Notes: generated by a model from the sequence alone, not told the origin. DNA of 64,000 bases from Parietichytrium sp. I65-24A (GCA_012862575.1 BLSF01000018.1:129680-193679); one strand, 5' to 3'. Shown: positions 11,101 to 20,252, counted from the first letter of the stretch. Translations and numbers: made by a program.

Positions 11101-12010
11101 CCCCGTTCGGGTTTTCCTCCTCCACAACAATAGCTAGCTGCTTGCGGCGATGTTCGCCAAGTGTATTATCGGGGGAACATGACTCAGTGTTTCCAAATCC
11201 TTCCGAGTCACCAGACCAAAATCCGCTACTACTCTCTCCGTCTGAGTCTGTACAAGACTGTCTTGCTGTCTCCTGAGCCGATCTGCTCTTGACAGCAGTC
11301 ATCGACATCGGTGGGGCAGTGAATTGCGTCGCCTCATCTGACCCGCTTCCGTTAGAAAGGTCCTCCGAGGAGTTCCAAGAGTCCTCGTCGGAGCCCACAG
11401 AGAGAGGAGATGCAATTTGGTTCTGTTTTTCTGTATCGTGTGTTTTTGAGTCGCGCTCAGTAGCTTGGTGGTTTTCTCCAAAGTTCATGTTGCTGTTATT
11501 CACAGACGCCCCAGTCGTCGAAGCGTAATAATTGCTCTCTCCTGTTACCGCCTGACTAGCCTCCAGCAGAGCCCGAGTGGTCGCTCCTCTGTTGAATGGA
11601 TTGATAAGACTCTGAAGGTACACCACTTGCTCGCCGGACAGTGGGAGCACAGACTCGGCGTCAGAGATCTCGGCGTCTGAAGCTGAAAGCCTCAGAGTAC
11701 CAATGCAGTTCTTCAAGGCGATAGGGGGGCACTCACAAACCCGCCTAGCGCGGACCTGAGCAGAGAGCTCTTCCTCGCCTTGCTGTTCACCACCCCAAGT
11801 TTCGATATCCTTGCGGCCCTCAGAAGCTGCTTCTAAGCCAGCCCAGAGTTCCCCGGCTTGGACGTCCAAAATAAACACTGGTGTGCCAGGTGCGATTCGA
11901 AATACAATTGGCAGGTTGGATTTGGTAGCGCCCAAGAGCATACGAGTGTTTACTTGACCCCTGAAAGAGCGGTCCCCTTTGAAGACTACACCACCTAGGC
12001 CCCCTTCCAT
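8183..12010 (-). CDS. Non-canonical poly(A) polymerase, TRF4/PAPD5 type, with long inserts
   Basis: A pol-beta-fold nucleotidyltransferase of the TRF4/PAPD5 (TENT4) group, which adds short 3' A-tails to RNAs for nuclear surveillance or deadenylation control. Seen in 1275 aa: a G-S motif and two catalytic aspartates in YGSFATGLWLPGQSDLDLLI (about 366-388); a candidate third aspartate in IPVDISLRTSD (about 643); a central-domain segment containing VLVLKRLLKENNLNDVY and GGLGSYSLTTLAAFFL (about 675-712); and the PAP-associated segment FNIGILLIGFLQMY (about 950). Two long disordered inserts lie inside this core: about 250 residues rich in Gln, Pro, Ala and Ser between the second and third aspartates, and about 240 Ser/Pro-rich residues before the PAP-associated domain. 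The C-terminus is Gly/Ser/His-rich, like RNA-binding tails. The ATG at 12010 starts a single exon. The family is secure; the precise paralogue is not. Confidence 0.87.
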   Translation of the reverse strand: MEGGLGGVVFKGDRSFRGQVNTRMLLGATKSNLPIVFRIAPGTPVFILDVQAGELWAGLEAASEGRKDIETWGGEQQGEEELSAQVRARRVCECPPIALKNCIGTLRLSASDAEISDAESVLPLSGEQVVYLQSLINPFNRGATTRALLEASQAVTGESNYYASTTGASVNNSNMNFGENHQATERDSKTHDTEKQNQIASPLSVGSDEDSWNSSEDLSNGSGSDEATQFTAPPMSMTAVKSRSAQETARQSCTDSDGESSSGFWSGDSEGFGNTESCSPDNTLGEHRRKQLAIVVEEENPNGVSYLRPVNIAIEHFLENVKNAMNVKQPNDQEYDMTKYSGNDANMIWLRVQQVVQQIYGTAMVQIYGSFATGLWLPGQSDLDLLISFQRFVFPTPPQPFQPQPVEGAAKSGQGQTQAQTQANATPTALPQQPLPYPHGMPAAMGMFNMMVPGAVPAAPSAISTAPAASTERPPTSQAAAQAAVSTRPVMEQEAGENATEGVHSASSVPTSSPPRSSSAAGKPSDETRLGRRHDSDDAGSVVSAPSSTSASKGVPPYGVGMPFPYSMANGNVLMPPFYALPTVEVVDIDRKQMLVYLYALHSALTVQPWCKSIKLIRSSSMPVIKMKAVNMIAPGVQGPEIPVDISLRTSDHYGIQARDYVLQLTEDLPGVLRPLVLVLKRLLKENNLNDVYKGGLGSYSLTTLAAFFLLRCGFLVGESRGISKSAVRTVSTGTATSPSAKAGVDACTSPSRNPNPSAFSQTSPSGPRSLRSKSVPSLASAMGFPSPPLSPANQSRATEAMPPATLGNDSDLSGAPNADLLAEGDDGSNSPIFSAISLTPPGSVSGASASPCASPDRSPASFPYKMAAGSSLPPPSPSFHQQTSSSPTFPQKRESSILVDPENIPPLNVAEDFDGIEEKDRVRLDRAARVIEEATKEARAWLATYKKNGRTEKFNIGILLIGFLQMYSSPLKGGLDLATVGLSLEGRGKLFIPAQHAALCIQDPVMSTNILGASSFQMSYVQHKFAEVRETVMLQPTALSQMLSMPELPGKQTNDAEAASPHQAHQQVVFGPFSPMGAGVTPQVPGVLSPVGGASMPGYMYPFVMPFPMHLVSPVGAYATAPFGFVPTQGAGRNSGPANVGFGAHSGGMPNPNFFPQNQSFNANSGASSFGSHSRKFSQHRQKASGSRDDSRGVDPSNGYHHNHSSKSPSNHEGDHGGHFGSRGSRSKSSKGGSGNVRTRRFRSQSGQRSQHHHHSHNSQSNSNHSGSHHQQSD

Positions 12011-13925
12011 CGTCCTTTGAGTTGCTGACGCAGAAGGAGAGGGAGGCGGTAGTATGTTCTTTCTCCTGAGACCAAGGAAACGTTCTCTGTGACTCCCGAT
12101 TCCTGCGCGGAACTCTCTCCGTAATTAGATCGTTGAATTCTTTGACAGAGTTAAGCGCCTTGCGAAATGCACAAACACCTAACCAACAAATCGCTTGTGA
12201 CTCCCGGGCACCAACAATCCGTTTAGTTGAGGCCAAGTTGGACGAAAAAGCAACGAAAGTAGGAAGGGGGAAACGTTAGATATACGTGCGCCGCCGCGCG
12301 CAGATGCTCTCCTTCACTGCCTAGAAAAGTTGGAGAGCCAGATGGTCCACCTCTTACTATGTCGAATTTCACAAGAACTGTTCCCTCCTTCTCGACCTCG
12401 ACGCTCCTCCAGTGGCACACCAGTCCGCTCCTTTCCGCGCTGAGAGACTCTTGCGAGGCCTCGCCTCCTTTGAAGAGCCTTTCTGTTTGTCAGTCTGTTG
12501 TCTTGGAGCCTCGGTTCGCAATATTCCTTCCGAGCTTAGCTGAACAACGCTGGGCCCGCCTACCGGCGGAAGTGTTGGATGTGTTGGAGCGAGTAGTGAG
12601 TGGCGACTGCGGACACTCTCACTCTCACTCTCACTCTCTCGTCTCTCGTCTCTCGTCACTCGTCGCGTCCCAAAGGCCCTCCCTTTCGCTCTGCGCTTGG
12701 CCACGCCGCTGACGCCTGGCAGTACTTTGTGAGGGGCAGTACTCGCTCTGTCACTTCGGCACAAGTCCTACCGCTCAGCTTTAGCGATGGGTACCAGTAC
12801 GCACGGTTCCTACTGCGGGAGAGTACTACTGAGTACACCGTGAAAATCGCCGTGGGTGCCGTGGGCTCACAAATACTGCTACCGTATCTGCCATATACGA
12901 TTACCATAAGTACGAGTACTCGAGTTGGTAGTCAGGAAGAGAAGTGACACACGAAACAAGACTTACTCAGCTCCTCTGACATAGTTAGGAGCTGGAGCTA
13001 CTAAGGGTATTAAGAATATCTTACTGCATCTTAGCACAGAGGCAGGCTTATGCAGGAGTTCTACATGCCCCCCACCCAGGAGATTAGAGGCTTGGGGTGG
13101 GAGTGGAAAAGCGCAATAGCGCAGATCTACTCTAGCTACTTGCTGTACTCATCAGGGACGGTGCCAGAATGTCTCGTGGCAGACTTGCCGTGACACCGGT
13201 GTACAGAGTGCTGAGTAACGAGTACTGTACCCAGAACCAACAACGCTGTTGACAGTGCATGGGATGCACGAGTCGAGGAGCAGCGTTGGGTCGCAGCGAA
13301 GGAGGAGGCCTTGCTTGAATGCTATAAGGCTTTCACGCGACTTGCTTGACTTGATTGTTTGATTGATTGATCAATCAAAAACACTTTCTTTGTCCTGACT
13401 GAAGGACTGAAGGGGTGTGCTTCTTTCGGCTAAGACCAGCTCAGCTGTAAACCTTAGAAGCTGTATAGTCTGTTGGCTCCTAGCAGTAAATACAACTCAC
13501 CGGGATTCGCAACACTCTCAGCTAGGCTGCTTCTTGAGACTCTTAATGACTGTACGCACATAACTCCCGGCAGTGGTGCTCGCTCTATGATTATATCTAT
13601 CTATCGTGTTAAGGTATTGGGTGCTACCACCTGTAGAGAATCTCTACATCTCTGTCTGCTCCCACCTCCAGTTTATGGTAGGAAGAGCGTGCTAAAATTG
13701 AATTTAGAATGTTAATGTACTGAGTACCAGTTACTCGTTACTTTCGGCCTGACCTATACTCAGTACCAGTGCAGTACCTTCGGCGAGCTACTGCTATACC
13801 TGTATATTCTGCACGGTGTAGCTCTAGTAGCTATTTAGGGCTAACTGTGACAGGTGTTCCACTCCAGATCACGGCAGAGAGGATGACGGAGAGACAAATG
13901 CAAGGGGTGCGCGGGCAAACACAAG
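12011..13925. other. Long intergenic stretch with microsatellites and GTAC-rich tracts
   Basis: About 1.9 kb without a supportable gene. It holds a CTCACT/CTCGT tandem tract at about 12613-12662 and, from about 12780 to 13790, many short palindromic GTAC-containing words such as GAGTACTG and AGTACC. Reading frames at 12359-12947 on either strand track the simple repeat and show no family resemblance. Confidence 0.5.
12613..12662. repeat. CTCACT / CTCGTCT tandem microsatellite
   Basis: Runs of a 6-bp CTCACT unit grade into a 7-bp CTCGTCT unit, about 600 bp upstream of the poly(A) polymerase start. Confidence 0.8.
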
Positions 13926-14583
13926 ATGCAGGCTGTACAGCTCTGTGAGGGACTCACTGGCGATACTTGCCTTTATGTGCAAGCTTGGCGATGCGGGTCC
14001 GCTGATGCAGCAAGAAGCGCGAAGCTCCCTGACATGCTCGGTTATGTTCCTGCAGAAAAGGTGAGTGAACACAAGCAGCTCAGCTCCCGGTTGTCAGTAC
14101 TCACATGTCAGTACCGGTACTGCAGGAGTCTTCAGTTCTCAGGTCAATAACGTTGTGCTTACAAAAGGTCTGTTCTGACTGTGAATACATTGCTGTCGTT
14201 TAAAGGTAGCAAATGTTCAAATTCTAGCTTTTGCTGCTCTCAAAGCACTGTTGGACAAGAAATCTGAGGATGCGGATCCACATTCCGTGATCAAGCAGAC
14301 CATACAAAATCTGAACCCCACCAAAAACAGAAACAAGGGCCAGGCGATATTGGAGATAGAAACCTCAGAACCAATTGTCTTTGTGTTTTCATTTGATAAA
14401 GAGAGCCTTGGGCAGGCGACTTTATCTGAATACTTTGGCGGTGGTGAAGCCACAACTATCGAACAGGCGTTGCTGCCTGATGCGTCGAAATTTACAAAAG
14501 AATTCTATCAGATCACTGATGCTGAGAACATCAAGCCGCTCACTTTGATCGTTGCAAGTCGTATTGCCAGCAAAGGCGTGTGA
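13926..14583 (+). CDS. Unknown two-exon protein, 170 aa
   Basis: Not recognised. The downstream frame lacks an ATG at its start and extends back through an intron acceptor. Joining 13926-14060 (donor GTGAGT at 14061) to 14206-14583 (acceptor TTTAAAG) is phase 0 and gives 170 aa: an N-terminal segment ending MLGYVPAEK, then a soluble alpha/beta-like region with ALKALLDKKSEDADPH and EIETSEPIVFVFSFDKESLG. No signal peptide, membrane helix or known motif is seen. The second exon has convincing protein-like composition; the first exon and its ATG are less certain, and further 5' exons could exist. It converges on PHF5A. Confidence 0.5.
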
Positions 14584-14858
14584 CGCGCTCAAGATTAAAA
14601 TCATGGCCAATTGTACAGCTCGGTCGGCTCTTTGCAGATGTCTGATCTGAGTTTGCCAAACTCAAGGGAAAAACGACGGTGCATGCTTTTCACTGTAAAA
14701 GCATTACCCATCCAACGTCCTAATAGCTTCCATAAAGCTCTTCCGTTCGGTGAACACTAAAATGAAAATCACAAGCTGAGAAGATCATGTCCCAAGAGTC
14801 TAGTCGCATACTCAGTACCCCGAGAGGCGGTCACAGAGCATGTTGCGATGTGGACAAT

Positions 14859-15188
14859 CTATTTGGCAGAATACTTTTTCTGCTCGTAAAAGCGATCTGC
14901 TCGCGCCGAGCCGAGGTTGACAACCTTTGGACAGCCGTCCCGGTCCTTTTCCTGCTGCACGCATTCCGAGCAATAATAAGCTTCGGAGACACCATGATTA
15001 TCGCAAATCACGCACTTGTCCTGCAAGTTACCGTAGCTGTGCTCGTCGCAGACTCTCACAGCAGTATCCGGGCGTACAAAGCTATCACAGATAACGCATC
15101 GCCCCTCGCACTTCTCGCAGAGCTTTCCGATAGCAACGCCCGGCTGCTTTCGGCAGAGAATAAGGTCAGTGTGGTGCTTGGCAGCCAT
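14859..15188 (-). CDS. PHF5A: PHF5A/Rds3, SF3b spliceosome subunit
   Basis: A small zinc-knot protein of the U2 snRNP SF3b complex; with SF3B1 it forms the pocket for the branch-point adenosine. The 109-aa single exon from the ATG at 15188 matches the family's usual length of about 110. Seen: [20 protein letters not shown] at the start, a ladder of CxxC pairs ([26 protein letters not shown]), and the conserved [16 protein letters not shown] segment. A histidine stands in VCDEHSYG where the human protein has a cysteine (CDECNYG), so one zinc ligand may be His. The conservation fits the intron-containing genes in this window. Confidence 0.96.
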   Translation of the reverse strand: MAAKHHTDLILCRKQPGVAIGKLCEKCEGRCVICDSFVRPDTAVRVCDEHSYGNLQDKCVICDNHGVSEAYYCSECVQQEKDRDGCPKVVNLGSARADRFYEQKKYSAK

Positions 15189-15790
15189 TCTGCGACACCG
15201 ATGTGCCTGCTGTCACCTGCTGTCACCTGCTACAAATGCTTGCGCGTTCTTTCTAAGTTCACTCCTCCCCCTCCACCCGTCAAGCTCGTCGCCTCCACCA
15301 CTCTCCAATACTCTCCACCACTCTCCAATACTCTCCACCACCCTCCACACTCTCCACACTCTCCACACTCTACCACTCTCTGCACCTCCGCATACCTCCG
15401 CCACTGCGAGGTCCTAAGAGCTTGAGTATTGACTGTGAGTCCAGCACTACTATTATTAGTCGAATATTACACAAGGAAGCGTACCCTGAGGTATGGCATT
15501 AACGTCACAAGTAATTGCTAATGAGGGCTACCAGCTTTAAACAATTCAAAAAAGATTTTTTTCTGTTCTGACAGACTGGGGACAGCAATTACCAGATCTG
15601 GGGTTGTTTCATTCGGGACCGGAGAGTAGTCATTCTGAACCAGTCAGAATCACGAAACTTTTTGAGAGTGGAAATGACATTTTCTTGTCTCGGTGCCGCA
15701 GTGAGCTGTTGACTGTCAGAGTACCGGTACAGGTGCGCGGGTTCAGGTTGGCAGAGGACATGTAGAACACGTTGGAGTTTGTCGCAGCGG
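15189..15790. other. Intergenic with CTCCACCACT-type repeat
   Basis: It contains a pyrimidine-rich tandem tract at about 15294-15385 (variants of CTCCACCACTCTCCAATA, then CTCCACA). Closer to the transposase there is a self-complementary CCAGATCTGG next to a TA (15590-15601) and a perfect 7-bp inverted repeat ATTCTGA/TCAGAAT (15632-15650). These could belong to the transposon's 5' end, but that is not shown. Confidence 0.5.
15294..15385. repeat. CTCCACCACTCTCCAATA tandem repeat
   Basis: About 90 bp of a pyrimidine-rich 9-18 bp unit lie about 110 bp upstream of the PHF5A start. Confidence 0.8.
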
Positions 15791-17401
15791 ATGTCAACAA
15801 GGGCCAAGAGAGCAGCGCAAGACCACGATGGTGACCAAGGTTCTCATAAGGTCAAGAAAAGACTCACAAACGACCCGGATAAAGTCGTGGCGCAACTTGA
15901 GCGCTTGGCCCACGCTCGCGGGCGCCGCTCAGTTTTGACGCGGGAAGAGCGCATTGACGTGCTCCACGCATATTTTGCGATCGTCAAAAGTGGGCTTGAC
16001 GAAGCAAAAGCAGGTGGCCGGAAAGCATCAGACGCGCTGCAGAAAGCAGCTACTTTGCTTGGGCGATCAAAATCTACCGTGGCAAAAGTCGTCAAAAACT
16101 GGACAGATCACATTCACTCTGACCAAGAGGCATCGATAGTGGAGAATGTAATCGATGCGGTCTCCAATCGCGGAAATAAAAAAGAAAAGCCATCACGAGT
16201 ATCGAATGCGCTGAACGTGTTTCGCAGCGTTCGGGACCACGTTCGCGAGAAACGCATTAATCGCGAGAGAATTACAGCTCGTCAAGTCCTCGATTATTTG
16301 TTAGAAAAAGGATTCATGGAGGGACAGCCGGAAAGTCGAGGTATGGATGACACACATTTCCTCAAGGCCGAGCTTCGAGCGACTCAGCGCTACCTCGCCC
16401 GCAAAGGATTTCGTTGCGGAGCAACATCTGGCAAGATCGTTATGGACCCCGACTGTATCGCAGAGCGCAACGCATATCTTCGCGCACTTCTTGCGAACAG
16501 GGCGCAACCGATTGAAAACCGTTTTGTGGAGGTCTATCTTGACGAGGCCTATCTCCATGAGCATTATCACCGCGACGATTGCTCTCCCTTCGATCCCAAT
16601 GACGAGCAAGACTTCTACTTTAAAACCCCTACAGTCGGGAAGCGATTCTGCATGCTTGTTGCGATCGAAAATAGGTTCGCATACGCTCGGCTTGTCCCAG
16701 ACACGTTTTGGTCGAGCTGCCCGGATTCAAGGGAATCTCACAAAGGAGACTATCGCAGGAATTTTTCAGGGGAGAGCTTTTTAAAGTGGTGGCGCGAGCA
16801 GCTGCTTCCCAACTTAAGCTCCCCGTCTATCATCATAATGAATGGAGCACCGTACCACAAAACGACCCCTTTGGATGTGCCGAACCCTCGGAGAATGAAG
16901 AAGGCGGAAGCGATCAGCAAGTTGGTAGAGCTTGGCATTCATCACGACGACGATATTTCGGCAGCGGAAGCTAAAGTATTACTACGTGATTGGACGACTC
17001 AAAATGTCAAGCCCGAGGCAGTAGCATTCGCGGAGCTCCTTGGCCACCGCGTTCTGTTTACGCCGCGGCACTACTCTGACCTCCAGCCAGTTGAAGCACT
17101 TTGGGGCTTCGTAAAGGCCAACGTCGGTCGTCAATACACTGCTGAGACTACCCTAGTTGACGTGAAGAACAGATTGGACATTGAGCTTGACAATCTTAAT
17201 TCTGCTGGGGGCCAAGCGATCGTGAAACGAGTTGTGGATTCTATAAACCCGAAAATTGAGGCGTTTTTGGCAGAGACTCGGGCTGAAGAGGCCGCCGAGG
17301 ACGAGGAGATTGAGCGAGAAGAAACAGAAGAGCTTGTCGAGCTGTTTGAAGAACTGGAACTGACATTCAATGATGACGGGGACTGCATTGGACCTTTGTA
17401 G
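15791..17401 (+). CDS. Tc1/IS630-like DDE transposase, open but with an altered catalytic residue
   Basis: A cut-and-paste transposase of the IS630/Tc1/mariner (DDE_3) type. The first ATG is at 15791 (536 aa); the frame is uninterrupted. Seen: a helix-turn-helix-like N-terminal part (LTREERIDVLHAYF, LLGRSKSTVAKVVKNW); the first catalytic Asp in VEVYLDEAYLHEHYH (about residue 255); the second motif reading IIMNGAPYHK, where the family normally has MDGAPYH or MDNA.H, so Asp is replaced by Asn through one base (AAT for GAT); the third acidic residue in DLQPVEALWGFVK. An acidic Glu-rich tail follows. The altered second residue predicts no strand transfer, yet the frame stayed open: either the insertion is young with a recent loss, or the protein has been kept for another role. 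Clear terminal inverted repeats were not found. Confidence 0.85.
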   Translation: MSTRAKRAAQDHDGDQGSHKVKKRLTNDPDKVVAQLERLAHARGRRSVLTREERIDVLHAYFAIVKSGLDEAKAGGRKASDALQKAATLLGRSKSTVAKVVKNWTDHIHSDQEASIVENVIDAVSNRGNKKEKPSRVSNALNVFRSVRDHVREKRINRERITARQVLDYLLEKGFMEGQPESRGMDDTHFLKAELRATQRYLARKGFRCGATSGKIVMDPDCIAERNAYLRALLANRAQPIENRFVEVYLDEAYLHEHYHRDDCSPFDPNDEQDFYFKTPTVGKRFCMLVAIENRFAYARLVPDTFWSSCPDSRESHKGDYRRNFSGESFLKWWREQLLPNLSSPSIIIMNGAPYHKTTPLDVPNPRRMKKAEAISKLVELGIHHDDDISAAEAKVLLRDWTTQNVKPEAVAFAELLGHRVLFTPRHYSDLQPVEALWGFVKANVGRQYTAETTLVDVKNRLDIELDNLNSAGGQAIVKRVVDSINPKIEAFLAETRAEEAAEDEEIEREETEELVELFEELELTFNDDGDCIGPL

Positions 17402-18420
17402 TCCACGGGGCTTGTTGCAGTTGGTGCAGCTTTTTCACGGTCAATTCATCTCGAGGGCGATGTCACTTAGGTGAAGCGGTATGTTTTAGGGCACTTGTGA
17501 ACTTTGTCTTTAATGCGCTGCTCATGCCAATTAAAAAAGCTGCATGCAATTGGGGCAAAAAGCTCAATTCCCTTGCTACGATTTTTAAAAAATATCATAA
17601 ACAAGCTTTGTTGCTGCCGAAAATGTAGTGTCTGAACAGAATTGAGCAGAAGAACGGCCATTCTCCCTTCGCGCAAGGTATAATATAAGACGGCTCGCCC
17701 GTGCTCATGCGTATATTTCGAAGAGCTCCAGTTCCAAATAGTTCCAACACATCCAAATAGTTTCAACACTCGATCAAATTGAAATGGCATGGAAGTGTTT
17801 TTGGGAGAAAAACGGCTCAGACCAGTCCGGTATGATTGCACCACATTCAGAAAATCTGGATTTATGGTGTCGCGTCTTCCTTGCGCTGGGGCGAGTGGGT
17901 GGAGAGGAAGGCATTCACAAACCCACGACTATACGCTACTATTGTTTTCCATAGTTATCGCTCGGGTTGTTCTCGAAAGGTCTAAAGTGCTCCCTAGTAC
18001 TCGTCTGTGGCGGGAACATGTGGAGAATTGAAAGCCCAAACACTCTATTCAATCGCTTATATAATGGGTAGCGACACTATCTTTGTTGGAGACTTGAGCA
18101 TCAGATATCGAATAGCTAAGGTGCTCTTACCGCCTGCCTAGTGAAAGCGCTGGGCCACTTCAGCGTCACAGATATTCACAGACACGAAGGGCCGCCCTGC
18201 TATCGGATGTCTACCATATTATGTAGCAATTGGGAGGAACACAGTTCGCTCGCTCTGTTCACTGCGCAGTTGGTGGAGCGGGCAGGTTGAATGAGAGGGG
18301 AAAGAAAGTTAGAAAAAAAGGAAGAAAAGAGGGAAGGAGGGAAGAAAGGAGGGAAGGAGCAGCAGCAAGGTCGCAGGAGCGAAGGCAGCTAGTAGAAGGA
18401 ACAGAGCGCAGTGAGGCAGA
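17402..18420. other. Intergenic between transposase and Ran
   Basis: About 1 kb. It has A/T-rich sequence after the transposase and, from 18296 to about 18400, a purine-only tract leading into the Ran 5' end. A 125-codon minus-strand frame (17467-17844) shows no family resemblance. Confidence 0.45.
18296..18375. repeat. Purine-rich GGAAGGA tract upstream of Ran
   Basis: About 80 bp almost purely of A and G, with GGGAAGGA-type units, ending roughly 50 bp before the Ran ATG. It is probably in the 5' UTR or promoter. Confidence 0.75.
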
Positions 18421-19563
18421 ATGGTGAGTTGTGGCGTGGCCTTGGGCACTAGCTCGGAGGCTCTGTTGGCGTGTGCGTGTGCGTGTGCGTGTGCGTGTGC
18501 GTGTGCTGGGCAAGCGGATGCTTTGTTGAGGCCTGGGCGGAACGGGATTGGGAGTGGGAGTGGGAGTGGGAGTGGAGCGCCACACTTGCCACTGAGCGGG
18601 GAAGGGGCAAATGCGGTGCCACGCAGGGGTTTGTGGACTTGGACGAGCCGGTACTGACGATTTTGTGTGAATATGTGCGAATGGATCCTGCTCCTCTTCA
18701 TTGGGTGGTGGTGCAATAAATTGGAAATTTAAATTTTCGTTATGGCATGCCGACCGATTTCTGGGGTGGAAAATACGGACCTGCGATGCGACGCAATTTG
18801 GTGCCATAATGATGTTGTGTAGGGTGATCAAGCTCCAGAGTTTAAACTTATCCTCGTTGGGGATGGTGGTGTTGGCAAAACTACCTTCGTGAAAAGGCAC
18901 AAGACCGGAGAGTTCGAGAAGAAGTACGTGGCTACTCTTGGAGTGGAGGTCCATCCTCTCGACTTCAGCACTAGCTTTGGCAAGCTTCGTTTCAACGTGT
19001 GGGATACCGCAGGACAGGAAAAGTATGGAGGTCTCCGTGATGGATACTACATCCAGGGAGAATGCGCTATTATCATGTTTGATGTGACTTCTCGTATCAC
19101 ATACAAACATGTGCCAAACTGGTTCCGTGACCTCATCCGCGTGTGCGAGCAGATCCCAATTGTCCTTGTCGGAAACAAGGTCGATGTCAAGGTTCGTCAG
19201 GTCAAAGCCAAGCAGGTCTCCTTCCACCGCAAAAAGAACTTGCCATACTATGACATCTCCGCCAAGAGCAACTACAACTTCGAGAAGCCGTTCTTGTACT
19301 TGGCTCGCAAACTGACAGGGTAAGTTGTCTCGTGTTGCTGTGTTAAGAATTTGCATTTTTTGTTGGTGTGGCCACTGATACTGACTCTCTACTCCGTGAT
19401 TGCGTTTTGATCTCGGTACAGAGAAGAGAAGCTTACCTTTGTTGCTGCACCTGCTTTGCGGCCACCAGAAGTTCAGATTGACATGGCTGAGCAGGAGAGG
19501 GCTATGGAGGAGCTCCGCAAGGCTGAAGCGGTGGCTCTTCCAGATGACGATGATGATCTTTAA
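18421..19563 (+). CDS. RAN: Ran GTPase (three exons)
   Basis: The small GTPase that drives nuclear import and export and spindle assembly. Exons: 18421-18423, 18823-19319, 19422-19563; 213 aa. Exon 1 holds only the ATG, followed at once by a GTGAGT donor; exon 2 starts with GGT GAT CAA ([16 protein letters not shown]). Seen: P-loop GDGGVGKTT (Val where most Ran proteins have Thr), switch region [28 protein letters not shown], and [13 protein letters not shown], ending in the acidic DDDDDL tail unique to Ran. The 399-bp first intron holds GTGTGC (18471-18504) and GGGAGT (18549-18577) microsatellites; the second intron is 102 bp with a GTAAGT donor and ACAG acceptor. Confidence 0.97.
18471..18577. 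repeat. GTGTGC and GGGAGT microsatellites in Ran intron 1
   Basis: There are about five copies of GTGTGC (18471-18504) and about four of GGGAGT (18549-18577), both inside the first intron. Confidence 0.85.
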
Positions 19564-20252
19564 ACTGCTTGCTCATCTGTCGTTTGACGTATTTGCACTT
19601 TCATCCAAGCGTATTCAGTCTCTCTCGACAAATTGCAGTTGCCAAGGAAGGGTTTTAGTACGTACAACATAACATTTCGGGAGACTGGTTGGGTGGTAAT
19701 GCCCCTGCGTCCGCCTCGAAAGACGAACGATTTATATACAAGTTTTTTTTAGAAACAAAGAAAAAAGGATCAATCGGAATCACGAATTTGACTGCTTTTC
19801 TCTTCATAAGCTTCTTGTATTCAGAGAACTCAAGTGATCATCGACTCGTCTTCATTTTCGGTGGGGAGTCCTGGCTCTGCACTTCCAGTTCTTAGCCTCA
19901 ACCTACCGGCTCTAGGATAGAGTAGGCAAGAGCTAGTCGTTTTCGAAGGAAAACATAATGCCGTTACCAGGTCTTATTGTGCCCTACTCAGTCTGCTAAT
20001 CTTCCCACTCCGAATTTCGAGTTGCACATTTTTCCTCCGAAAGAGGTTTGCGGAAGGCCTCGAATCACTGCTCAGTGGCACTCGTCGCGGGGAAACTAAA
20101 GGCTGCATCGGACTGGTGAGAACGCAGCCAGCAATGCGTACTTGAGTGGACGTGTTGGCGTACTCACAGCGGGCCAGATTCCTGCGAGCTCCACGCCACG
20201 CTGCGCCAACTATGCCCAAGCGCACGTTGCAAGCACCAACTCAGGTACGGAA
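19564..20252. other. Intergenic, no gene seen
   Basis: The Ran 3' region and the leader of the next gene. The next gene's frame is open back to about 20142 without an ATG, so a short upstream exon is possible. Confidence 0.4.

Noticed and set aside
12359-12947. Frames of 115-131 codons on both strands
   Set aside because: His-Ser and Ser-Glu repeats derived from the CTCACT microsatellite; no homology pattern.
13415-13480. CTTCTTTCGGCTAAGACC resembling the 5' end of U2 snRNA
   Set aside because: It lacks the GGCC core and branch-recognition sequence (GTAGTA) of U2 and shows no downstream Sm site.
17467-17844. 125-codon minus-strand frame after the transposase
   Set aside because: No recognisable family and no supporting splice or codon signal; kept only as a possibility.
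18259-19356. 365-codon open frame on the minus strand across Ran
   Set aside because: It is antisense to securely identified Ran exons and introns and its sequence is low-complexity (Arg/Thr and Pro runs from microsatellites).
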